From contig CAAFMM010000394.1 of the NCBI GenBank assembly GCA_900764025.1, forward strand, positions 1-5,562: DNA of 5,562 nucleotides, given 5' to 3'. The number at the start of each line of letters is the position of its first letter. The stretch's first letter is position 1. A program made the translations under genes and the position numbers. The notes under the pieces were generated by a model. The model did not search any database, was not told the DNA's origin, and saw only the letters and a program-made list of their open reading frames with translations. Origin of the DNA: an uncultured Collinsella sp. (GTDB lineage: Bacteria > Actinomycetota > Coriobacteriia > Coriobacteriales > Coriobacteriaceae). Below, in pieces: positions 1-5,562 of the stretch.

Positions 1-6
1 CACCTC
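1..6 (-). promoter_or_regulatory. Possible ribosome binding site of the next gene at the window edge
   Basis: GAGGTG (6-1, minus strand) is complementary to the 3' end of 16S rRNA and lies about 23 bases past the expected start of transcription. A start codon would be expected within about 5-9 bases outside the window. The ATG at 25-23 has no ribosome binding site and is less likely to be used. Confidence 0.35.
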
Positions 7-35
7 TGAGACACGGTGAGGTCATGCAAGCGCCT

Positions 36-44
36 ACTATAGCA
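36..44 (-). promoter_or_regulatory. Candidate extended -10 promoter for a gene beyond position 1
   Basis: After the holA stop the minus strand carries TGCTATAGT (44-36), a TGn extended -10 with five of six matches to TATAAT. No good -35 hexamer lies 16-18 bases upstream. A perfect TTGACA (79-74) is present, but the 32-base spacing is too long to form one standard promoter with this -10. Transcription would start near 28-30. In many bacteria the small gene rpsT (ribosomal protein S20) lies next to holA and would be a natural target, but none of its coding sequence is visible here. Confidence 0.45.
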
Positions 45-93
45 CGCTCCCCCTCAAAGGGATAGAACGAATTTGTCAAATAGGCAGGTATCA

Positions 94-1056
94 TCACGAT
101 TTTCTCAAGATGTTCGTAATCCAGAGCAAAAGCGCGGTCTGGGAATCGGCCGAACCCTTCAGCGCAAGCTCCACATCGACGGCAGCCTCGAGCGCACCGA
201 CAAGCTCCGCCATAGAAAAACGCCGCGCCCAGGTCAGGTGATTCTTAACCTGCCAGGCCTGAAGCTTGAGCGTCGCGGCGAGCTCGCGACCCTGTCCACG
301 CGCATCGAGCGCCTTGGCGACAATAAGTTCGCGGATGCGTCCGCACAGCAGCGTGTAGGTCCACACATAGCTCTTGGCGGGCAGTAGATTGAAAAGCTCA
401 AGCGAGCGGCGCATGTCACGGGCTGAGACCGCATTGAGAAAGTCCCAAGGCTGAACTTCGGCCGTACGCACGATCCAACGCTCCACGTCGGCAAGTTCAA
501 TTTGGGGTGCCTCGACCATCTGGGCGAGCTTTGCCAAGTCGTTATCGAGCATGCGGGTGTTCTCGCCCGAGCGCGAAACGAGCTCCTCGGCAGCCGCCGT
601 CGAAATGGACTTTCCGTGCTGCGTCGCCATCTGCTGCACGCGGCGCGGGAGCTCCCAGCGCTTGGTACCCGAACAGTCGATCACGGCCTTCTTGTCAATC
701 TTGGCGATCGCCTTGTACAGGCGCGTGTTCTTGGCAAGCGAATCGGCGATTATGAGGCAAACCGTCGTGGGGCTGGGACTCGCCAGATACTCGATAAGCG
801 GCTCGGAAATCGCTTTGGCAAGTTTTGAGCAGCCGTCAAGGATTACCAGACGAAACTCGCTGCCCATGGGAAAGGTGTTGAGCGATCCGATAATCGACTC
901 GATATCGGGGTCTTTGGTCATATCGCGCTCGTCGAGGTTGAACTCGACCATGCCCGTCTTTTCCAGACGCGCCTTCATACGCGAGATGGCGTGGTCGCGT
1001 TTGACTCCGTCGGTACCGACAATCAGATATGCCGGCAGCAGACCGGTTTCGGACAT
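94..1056 (-). CDS. holA: DNA polymerase III subunit delta (clamp loader)
   Basis: HolA is the delta subunit of the clamp loader; it opens the beta sliding clamp so that it can be placed on primed DNA. From the ATG at 1056 it is 320 residues, close to the usual 320-345. The N-terminal AAA+-like fold shows YLIVGTDGVKRDHAI near residues 9-23, where delta lacks a functional Walker A, and FRLVILDGCSKL near 68-79 in the Walker B-like position. A helical lid follows (AAAEELVSRSGENTRMLDNDLAKL). The C-terminal collar ends with the family pattern LKGSADSQTALLLWI shortly before the stop, which is a tandem TGATGA. An in-frame ATG at 1098 would add 14 residues (MARYEHESLREGSA) that overlay the ribosome binding site. 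The 78-bp gap to comEC has no terminator, so it is probably on the comEA-comEC transcript. This order is common in Gram-positive bacteria. Confidence 0.95.
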   Translation of the reverse strand: MSETGLLPAYLIVGTDGVKRDHAISRMKARLEKTGMVEFNLDERDMTKDPDIESIIGSLNTFPMGSEFRLVILDGCSKLAKAISEPLIEYLASPSPTTVCLIIADSLAKNTRLYKAIAKIDKKAVIDCSGTKRWELPRRVQQMATQHGKSISTAAAEELVSRSGENTRMLDNDLAKLAQMVEAPQIELADVERWIVRTAEVQPWDFLNAVSARDMRRSLELFNLLPAKSYVWTYTLLCGRIRELIVAKALDARGQGRELAATLKLQAWQVKNHLTWARRFSMAELVGALEAAVDVELALKGSADSQTALLLWITNILRKS

Positions 1057-1064
1057 CGCGCTCC

Positions 1065-1070
1065 CCTCCC
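1065..1070 (-). promoter_or_regulatory. Ribosome binding site that fixes the holA start
   Basis: GGGAGG on the minus strand, continuing as GGAG, sits 8 bases upstream of the ATG at 1056-1054. The in-frame ATG at 1098 has no comparable purine-rich site before it (GTGGGCTAGA), so the downstream ATG is preferred. Confidence 0.8.
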
Positions 1071-1134
1071 GCAGGCTCTCGTGTTCGTACCGTGCCATTC
1101 TAGCCCACGGGCTTATCCCGCGCCAACGGCAGCA

Positions 1135-3438
1135 TCACGGTCGCTGGCATCGCATGGCAAATCCGGTTACGGTCGGCGAGACGGTGATGTCTCCTTGTTC
1201 GATGGTGCATACGAACGCGCCGCCCGCATCGCGAACGGCATCGATGCAGGCATCGGATGGATGGCCGTAGCGGTTGCCCTCGCCCGCACTCGCGATAGAG
1301 AGCTCGGGCTTAAGCGTTTCCAGCAGGTCTGTATCGACAGAAACTTTTGAGCCGTGATGCCCCAGCTTGAGCACATCGATATCGCCCACCTCCTGTACAA
1401 ACTCGCGCTCCTGATCGAGCTCGGCATCACCAGTGAGGAGCATACGCAGGCTCTTACCTTCCTGAGCATAGGAGAGCAGCAAGACAAGCGAGTCCTCATT
1501 GCCCTCACCATCCACCGTGTCAAACGGCCACATCACACGAGCCCGAAATGCGCCGATATCGACCGCGTCTCCGCGGGCTACCTGCCGATACGTTACGCCG
1601 GGGCGATTCAGGACCTCAACAGGCGCGCCGTCCAGCGCATCGGCCGCGACCGCAATGGTTCCAACCGAAAACTGATCGAGTAAGTCGGGAAGACCGCCCC
1701 AATGGTCTTCATCCCAATGCGTCACGAAGACGGCATCGATATGGTGAACGTTATTGCGAACCAACGCCGACACCACGCGCTCATCGAGCCCACAGTCGAC
1801 AAGCGCCACGGCGCTACCCTGACGAACCAGAATCGCATCGGCTTGGCCGACATCGAGGACTGTTACCGAAGGCGGCGAAAATCGATCCCAATAGACATAC
1901 GGAACAGCCGCCGCAAGCATCAAACACAGCAGCCCCACTGCCATGGGCCGCGCGCGGGGACGTGGCCACCAGACCAAGAGGACCGCCAGCGCAAACGGCA
2001 CCACGTATACCAAGGGCGTATCGGGCGGCACGCTTACGGATGCGCCCGGAACGGCAGCGAAGAGCTGCTCAAAGAACAGGGCGCAGCGTGCGACAATCAT
2101 GGGCACCACGAGCGCCCCGTGACGCAGCAGCGGCACAAGCGAGCAGGGCACCAGCACAACCGATACAGCGAGCAGCACGCTTACCACCGGACCGATCACA
2201 GCATTTGCAAGCGGGGCAATGAGTGAAAACGTCCCAAATGCGGGAATGATTACGGGAAGTGTCGCCAGCTGCGAGCACAGCGTGACAGACAAAATACTGG
2301 CGAGGCCCGGTGGCACACTCAGCTCGCCCAAGGCGTAGGTAGCGTAGGGGCAAAAACAAAGGATGGCGAAGACACTGGCGCACGATAGCTGAAAACCCAT
2401 CTCGAACAGTACTGTCGGCCGGAGCAACACAAAGATTGCCATGGTCAAAAATAGAGCCGAGAGGCCATGCCGACGACGTCCGGAGCCGTTGGCGACAAGC
2501 GTCGCCGCCACCATAGAGCACGCGCGCACGGCCGAGGGCGAAGCGCCCGTAAAGACGGCATAGGCAGCGAGGCCCAGTACCAACAGCCCCCGCTGAAGCC
2601 CACGAGAAAGACGCGTCTTTTGCAGGGCGCTCTCAATTACAAACCCCACGATGGCAAGATGGCTGCCCGAAACGGCGATAAGATGTGCGGTGCCCGTTAC
2701 CGAAAACCAATCGCCCGCCGGCAGGGCACGCAGCTCGGCCGAGCGTCCGCAGACAACGCCGGCAATGAGCGAGCGCGCCGGATTGGTCGCGGGCGCGATA
2801 ACGGCAAGGAGCTCGTTTCGAAGCCAAAGCAACGGCCCCGGAGAGACCTCGTCGACCGATACCAACCGGACGACTTTAACCTTTCGAAGCTCGCCCCGAA
2901 GCACGCGTGAGCGCCCATACGCATCATTCTCAAAGCGCGAAATTCGACCGATGGCACGTACATGCGAACCGGCACCGAGCTCTCGATCACACGACAGCCG
3001 TACCTGACCCAAACGCTTTTCGCCCGCATACGCATCACAGGTATAGGAGTACACACCGTCATTGATGGACGGATCGCCCTGTACATAAAATTCGAAACTG
3101 CTCGCAGCTCGATTATCCAGTGCCCTCGATGCGCGCAGCGCCCCTATCGCCCAAGCCGTGGACACGGCCGCTCCCGCCACGAGGCCGAGAGCCGCAGCAT
3201 ACAGCCATCGCCTCCACCGCACAAGGCGCATGCAGGACCGAGCCAATACGATGCACGCCGCAGCCGCAACGGGAATGGCCATAAGCAATGTGACGGGCGC
3301 TTTCCGCTCTCCCAGCAGCACATCGACTGCCACGTTAAGCACCAAGTCACAGCTCGCACACAAGCCGGCACAAAGGGCCATGGTCCAAGGCATCAATGGG
3401 CGCGGTGGCATCACATGCTCGCGCTCGGTCGCACTCAT
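1135..3438 (-). CDS. comEC: ComEC/Rec2 DNA uptake channel with C-terminal metallo-beta-lactamase domain
   Basis: ComEC is the polytopic membrane channel that takes transforming DNA into the cytoplasm as a single strand. The protein is 767 residues if it starts at the ATG of the ATGA overlap with comEA. Membrane segments near the N-terminus are followed by an OB-like extracellular part (about 115-195) with Cys134 and Cys150, which could form the disulfide known for B. subtilis ComEC. The competence domain (about 215-460) is strongly hydrophobic and carries the family motif HLIAVSGSHL at 252-261. The C-terminal metallo-beta-lactamase domain begins at about 520 with VLDVGQADAIL. It keeps THWDEDHWGG (ligand candidates H574, D576, D578, H579), LLTGDAE (D671), GHHGSKVS (693-700) and RYGHPSD (H726), so a metal-binding nuclease site looks intact. 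Other possible starts are a TTG at 3450 and an ATG at 3411; none has a strong ribosome binding site, which fits translation coupled to comEA. Confidence 0.95.
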   Translation of the reverse strand: MSATEREHVMPPRPLMPWTMALCAGLCASCDLVLNVAVDVLLGERKAPVTLLMAIPVAAAACIVLARSCMRLVRWRRWLYAAALGLVAGAAVSTAWAIGALRASRALDNRAASSFEFYVQGDPSINDGVYSYTCDAYAGEKRLGQVRLSCDRELGAGSHVRAIGRISRFENDAYGRSRVLRGELRKVKVVRLVSVDEVSPGPLLWLRNELLAVIAPATNPARSLIAGVVCGRSAELRALPAGDWFSVTGTAHLIAVSGSHLAIVGFVIESALQKTRLSRGLQRGLLVLGLAAYAVFTGASPSAVRACSMVAATLVANGSGRRRHGLSALFLTMAIFVLLRPTVLFEMGFQLSCASVFAILCFCPYATYALGELSVPPGLASILSVTLCSQLATLPVIIPAFGTFSLIAPLANAVIGPVVSVLLAVSVVLVPCSLVPLLRHGALVVPMIVARCALFFEQLFAAVPGASVSVPPDTPLVYVVPFALAVLLVWWPRPRARPMAVGLLCLMLAAAVPYVYWDRFSPPSVTVLDVGQADAILVRQGSAVALVDCGLDERVVSALVRNNVHHIDAVFVTHWDEDHWGGLPDLLDQFSVGTIAVAADALDGAPVEVLNRPGVTYRQVARGDAVDIGAFRARVMWPFDTVDGEGNEDSLVLLLSYAQEGKSLRMLLTGDAELDQEREFVQEVGDIDVLKLGHHGSKVSVDTDLLETLKPELSIASAGEGNRYGHPSDACIDAVRDAGGAFVCTIEQGDITVSPTVTGFAMRCQRP

Positions 3439-4142
3439 ACGCAGATGCAATCTTTAATTTTGGCGAGCTTCTTCTCACCGATCCCCGATACGCGCATAAG
3501 GTCATCAACCGAGACAAAGGCCCCGTTTTGCGTCCGCTCGTCGATAATCGATTGGGCCATAGAAGGCCCGATACCCGAAAGCGTCTGCAGCTCCGCCGCA
3601 CTTGCCGTATTGATGTTCACGAGCCCCGACGAAGACCCCGCACCAGAAGCCACGGCGGCGCTGTCGGCACCGCCGACCGCTGCAGCCGCCTGTTGCTCCC
3701 CTACCGTCGGCACATAGATCTTTTGACCATCTGTAATCTTGGACGCCCGGTTAAGCCCTGTCACATCCGCCTCGGCCGTAAGCCCTCCGGCAGCATCGAT
3801 TGCCTGGGACACCCGTGCTCCATCTTTGAGCCGGTACACGCCTGGCCTCACAACGGCGCCATCAACATCGACGTACACCTCGGCAGCAGAAGAGCTCTTG
3901 GCAGACGACTCATCGACATCGTCAGGTGACGCATCCCCGGCCCCGTGCACATCCGAGACGCCCGCCTCATCACTACGCTCAAACGAAACGTTGCTGGAGT
4001 GGCCACCAAAACTTGCCATCGCCAAGCCGCTCGCGGCGGCAATGACAACCAGAATCGCCACGACCACCGCCTTATGGCCGAGCAGTTTTTCCGCCCAGCG
4101 ATCCATCCGTTTAACCCGTTCGTGTCTCTCGCGCTGCGCCAT
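3435..4142 (-). CDS. comEA: ComEA, membrane-anchored DNA receptor for natural transformation
   Basis: ComEA binds incoming double-stranded DNA outside the cytoplasmic membrane and hands it to the ComEC channel. The 235-residue protein has a basic cytoplasmic N-terminus (1-24), one membrane segment at about 25-44 (AVVVAILVVIAAASGLAMAS), and an acidic, Ser-rich spacer to about 87. An SLBB-type domain follows at 88-146 (VYVDVDGAVVRPGVYRL ... NRASKITDGQKIYVP). An Ala/Gly/Ser linker (147-172) leads to a C-terminal helix-hairpin-helix pair at 174-231. Both hairpins are visible, LSGIGPSMAQSII near 188-200 and VSGIGEKKLAKI near 218-229, which is the DNA-binding signature of the family. The start is the ATG with a GGGAGG site 8 bases upstream. 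The stop codon overlaps the comEC start as ATGA. Length and domain order are normal for Gram-positive ComEA. No comEB lies between comEA and comEC. Confidence 0.95.
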   Translation of the reverse strand: MAQRERHERVKRMDRWAEKLLGHKAVVVAILVVIAAASGLAMASFGGHSSNVSFERSDEAGVSDVHGAGDASPDDVDESSAKSSSAAEVYVDVDGAVVRPGVYRLKDGARVSQAIDAAGGLTAEADVTGLNRASKITDGQKIYVPTVGEQQAAAAVGGADSAAVASGAGSSSGLVNINTASAAELQTLSGIGPSMAQSIIDERTQNGAFVSVDDLMRVSGIGEKKLAKIKDCICV

Positions 4143-4150
4143 AGCAAACA

Positions 4151-4156
4151 CCTCCC
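4151..4156 (-). promoter_or_regulatory. Ribosome binding site that fixes the comEA start
   Basis: GGGAGG on the minus strand lies 8 bases upstream of the ATG at 4142-4140. This favours that ATG over the GTG at 4205, which would add 21 residues (MRACGVCGARF...) not resembling a ComEA N-terminus. Confidence 0.85.
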
Positions 4157-4215
4157 AACACCATCGTGTCAGGAAACGAGCGCCGCAGACTCCGCACGCC
4201 CGCACCAGTTTTCAC

Positions 4216-4239
4216 GGTCAAACCAAAAGCTGACCAAAA
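4216..4239. repeat. Tandem TTTTGGT repeat with an embedded GGTCA/TGACC inverted repeat
   Basis: On the minus strand TTTTGGT occurs twice, at 4239-4233 and 4228-4222, exactly 11 bp apart. Overlapping this, GGTCA (4216-4220) and TGACC (4231-4235) form an inverted repeat with a 10-base spacer. The element is about 75-95 bases upstream of the comEA start codon. One-turn spacing of direct repeats suits an activator binding site, but no regulator is identified and the match may be chance in an AT-richer stretch. Confidence 0.35.
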
Positions 4240-4268
4240 CCTTGCGAGAAAATGTCCATTTATTCATG

Positions 4269-4293
4269 CATACGTCGACAAACGAACCGTATG
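4269..4293. repeat. Inverted repeat CATACG/CGTATG in the comEA leader
   Basis: Perfect 6-bp arms at 4269-4274 and 4288-4293 are separated by 13 bases, so the arm centres are 19 bp apart, close to two helical turns. The element lies between the thiI terminator and comEA, where the comEA promoter would be expected. It could be an operator for a dimeric regulator. Arms this short also arise by chance, so the functional reading is only inference. Confidence 0.35.
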
Positions 4294-4310
4294 TCATCAA
4301 ATACCCAGAT

Positions 4311-4346
4311 AGAAAAAGACCGACGATGCAAAATCACCGCCGGTCT
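4311..4346 (-). terminator. Intrinsic terminator after thiI
   Basis: Read on the minus strand, positions 4346-4335 (AGACCGGCGGTG) pair with 4328-4317 (CATCGTCGGTCT) in an uninterrupted 12-bp stem with two G-U pairs. The loop is six bases (4334-4329). A run of four unpaired Ts (4316-4313), preceded by the T that closes the stem, then C and T, follows directly. It starts 10 bases past the thiI stop codon. On the plus strand there is no T-run on the far side, so it should act only on thiI transcription. It makes thiI and comEA separate transcription units. Confidence 0.9.
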
Positions 4347-4356
4347 ATACACAACA

Positions 4357-5562
4357 TTACTCGTGATCTTGGTAAATCTCACGCGGAGCAAGCTCCGAAT
4401 GTTTGCGTTTTAAGGTCTTAGGCGCCTTATACGTGTTGCTCTCGAAGTCGATGTACTCGGTCTGTTTGAGCAAACGATCAATCATCTCCTCGTGATCGAA
4501 TAGTTCCCATGACTCATGCACGGCATCGAGTTTAGCGTGCGTCTCGGGGCGGCGCGGCATAAAAAGCGTGCAGCAATCGGGAGCAGCCTCGGTCGAGATA
4601 TCGAAGGTACCGATCTCCTGAGCGCGAGCGATGATCTCCTGCTTGTCCGAACCGATCAGCGGACGGAACACGGGAATCTTCACGGCCTCGTTGACGGCCA
4701 TGATGTTCTCGAGCGTCTGGGAGGCAACCTGACCGAGCGATTCGCCGGTCACGATAGCCTTGGCGCCCTCGATGTGCGCAATGCGCTCGGCAACCGAATA
4801 CATAATGCGGCGATACATGATCACGCGCAGATTGCTGGGGCAGGTGACCGAAATCTCGCGCTGGCAGTCGCCAAACGGGACTACGTACAGGCGACCGATC
4901 TGGACACCCGGCTCAAGCGCATGGATGATGTCCTGCACCAAATACTCGCTCGTATCGGGCGTCTGCGGACGACCGGAGAAATGTACCGGCACGCACACCG
5001 CGCCGCGACGCGCGAGCATCCAGGTCGCCACTGGGGAATCGATACCCGAAGACAGAAGCGTCACGACCTTGCCGGCAGATCCCACCGGCAAGCCACCCAC
5101 GCCGCGCTCGGAGCGCGCATACACGTAGACGCTACCCTGGACCACCAGCACGTGCACCATCGCGTCGGGATCGTGCATCTGGACCTTTTTGTCGGGAAAC
5201 GCCTCGCACAGCACCTCGCCAACCTGTCGATTGATATCAATCGAGGTGAGCTCATAGTCGGTGTTAGAGCGCTTGGCATGCACCTTAAACGACTCGAAGG
5301 GACCAAACTCGCGCAGCGCTTTCACGGCGGCGGCGCAGTACTCCTGCGGGTCGCGATTGGTGTGATAGGCCAGGGAGACACGAGCAACGCCAGGCACGGT
5401 GCGGATAACGCGCGCCGCGTCGTCGGCCTGATGCTCGTTAAAGGTCACGAGGATATAACCGGAAATTCGAGACACGGCATTCACGGAAAAGGCGGCCAAG
5501 GCCGCCTTGATGTTATCCATGAGGATATGCTCAAAATGTGCGCGGTTCTTGCCCTTCAGTCC
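4357..5562 (-). CDS. thiI: tRNA 4-thiouridine synthase ThiI (5' end cut by window edge)
   Basis: ThiI is a cytoplasmic enzyme that adenylates U8 of tRNA and, with sulfur from a cysteine desulfurase, makes 4-thiouridine; in some bacteria it also serves thiazole synthesis. The frame is open to the window edge, so 401 residues are visible. It starts at the family motif GLKGKNR, so the true start lies outside, probably about 10-15 codons upstream; the ATG at 5520 is internal. In visible numbering, a ferredoxin-like N-terminal part and THUMP domain cover roughly 1-155. The PP-loop is at 169-178 (LLSSGIDSPV), followed by GESLGQVASQT at 273-283 and the conserved DCCTLFMPRRP at 329-339. The frame ends soon after, with no room for the C-terminal rhodanese domain of E. 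coli ThiI, so this is the short form typical of Gram-positives. The first Gly of the usual SGGxDS signature is Ser here. A strong terminator follows the stop codon, separating it from comEA. Confidence 0.96.
   Translation of the reverse strand, partial: GLKGKNRAHFEHILMDNIKAALAAFSVNAVSRISGYILVTFNEHQADDAARVIRTVPGVARVSLAYHTNRDPQEYCAAAVKALREFGPFESFKVHAKRSNTDYELTSIDINRQVGEVLCEAFPDKKVQMHDPDAMVHVLVVQGSVYVYARSERGVGGLPVGSAGKVVTLLSSGIDSPVATWMLARRGAVCVPVHFSGRPQTPDTSEYLVQDIIHALEPGVQIGRLYVVPFGDCQREISVTCPSNLRVIMYRRIMYSVAERIAHIEGAKAIVTGESLGQVASQTLENIMAVNEAVKIPVFRPLIGSDKQEIIARAQEIGTFDISTEAAPDCCTLFMPRRPETHAKLDAVHESWELFDHEEMIDRLLKQTEYIDFESNTYKAPKTLKRKHSELAPREIYQDHE

Noticed and set aside
49..63. Hairpin TCCCTTTGAGGGGGA after holA as a terminator
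   Set aside because: The stem is about 5 bp and is followed by GAGCGTGC instead of a T-run; it may be incidental to the promoter region.
1099..1134. Possible hairpin between comEC and holA (CGGGATAAGCCCG)
   Set aside because: The stem is only 4 bp and no T-run follows, so it is not a credible terminator.
551..1270. 239-codon open frame on the plus strand
   Set aside because: It is antisense to holA and the end of comEC, has no recognisable domain or ribosome binding site, and runs across two well-supported genes. High-GC codon bias leaves such frames open.
1548..2222. 224-codon plus-strand frame rich in Arg, Pro and Ala
   Set aside because: Its low-complexity Arg/Pro/Ala composition is typical of a shadow frame; it is fully antisense to comEC.
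2962..3717. 251-codon plus-strand frame spanning the comEC-comEA junction
   Set aside because: It covers coding sequence of both genes in antisense and shows no family motif.
4143..4205. GTG start at 4205 giving a longer ComEA with several Cys
   Set aside because: The extension overlaps the GGGAGG ribosome binding site that serves the ATG at 4142 and does not look like a ComEA N-terminus.
1..5562. CRISPR arrays, tRNA or rRNA genes, insertion sequences, riboswitches
   Set aside because: No regularly spaced repeats, cloverleaf, transposase frame or recognisable aptamer was seen; nearly all of the window is accounted for by four ordinary genes.

Overview
The window is a compact, GC-rich piece of ordinary bacterial chromosome. 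Every gene I can support lies on the minus strand, so it reads right to left: thiI (5' end cut by the window edge), an intrinsic terminator, a short AT-richer leader, then comEA, comEC and holA, and finally a probable promoter for a gene beyond position 1. The gene order comEA-comEC-holA, the high GC content and the protein style suggest an actinobacterium. My best guess is a gut Coriobacteriia member of the Collinsella type. That assignment is pattern recognition and was not tested by any search.

Region by region: 4357-5562 encodes the tRNA 4-thiouridine synthase ThiI, of the short type without a rhodanese domain. At 4311-4346 a 12-bp stem followed by a T-run ends the thiI transcript. The rest of the 214-bp gap (4143-4310) holds two small repeat structures and the comEA ribosome binding site, but no convincing consensus promoter. 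From 4142 down to 94 there is one likely transcription unit. ComEA (membrane-anchored DNA receptor) overlaps ComEC (DNA uptake channel) by 4 bases, and HolA (delta subunit of the DNA polymerase III clamp loader) follows after a 78-bp gap with no terminator. At 1-93 there is an extended -10 element and a possible ribosome binding site for the next gene, whose coding part is outside the window.

ComEA and ComEC act together in natural transformation: ComEA binds double-stranded DNA outside the membrane and ComEC carries one strand into the cytoplasm. Both look complete, with key motifs intact. HolA is a housekeeping replication protein that shares the transcript. I found no mobile element, CRISPR array, RNA gene or undescribed system. 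The points worth a second look are modest: start-site corrections, coupling of the competence genes to holA, repeats in the comEA leader, and a Gly-to-Ser change in the ThiI PP-loop.
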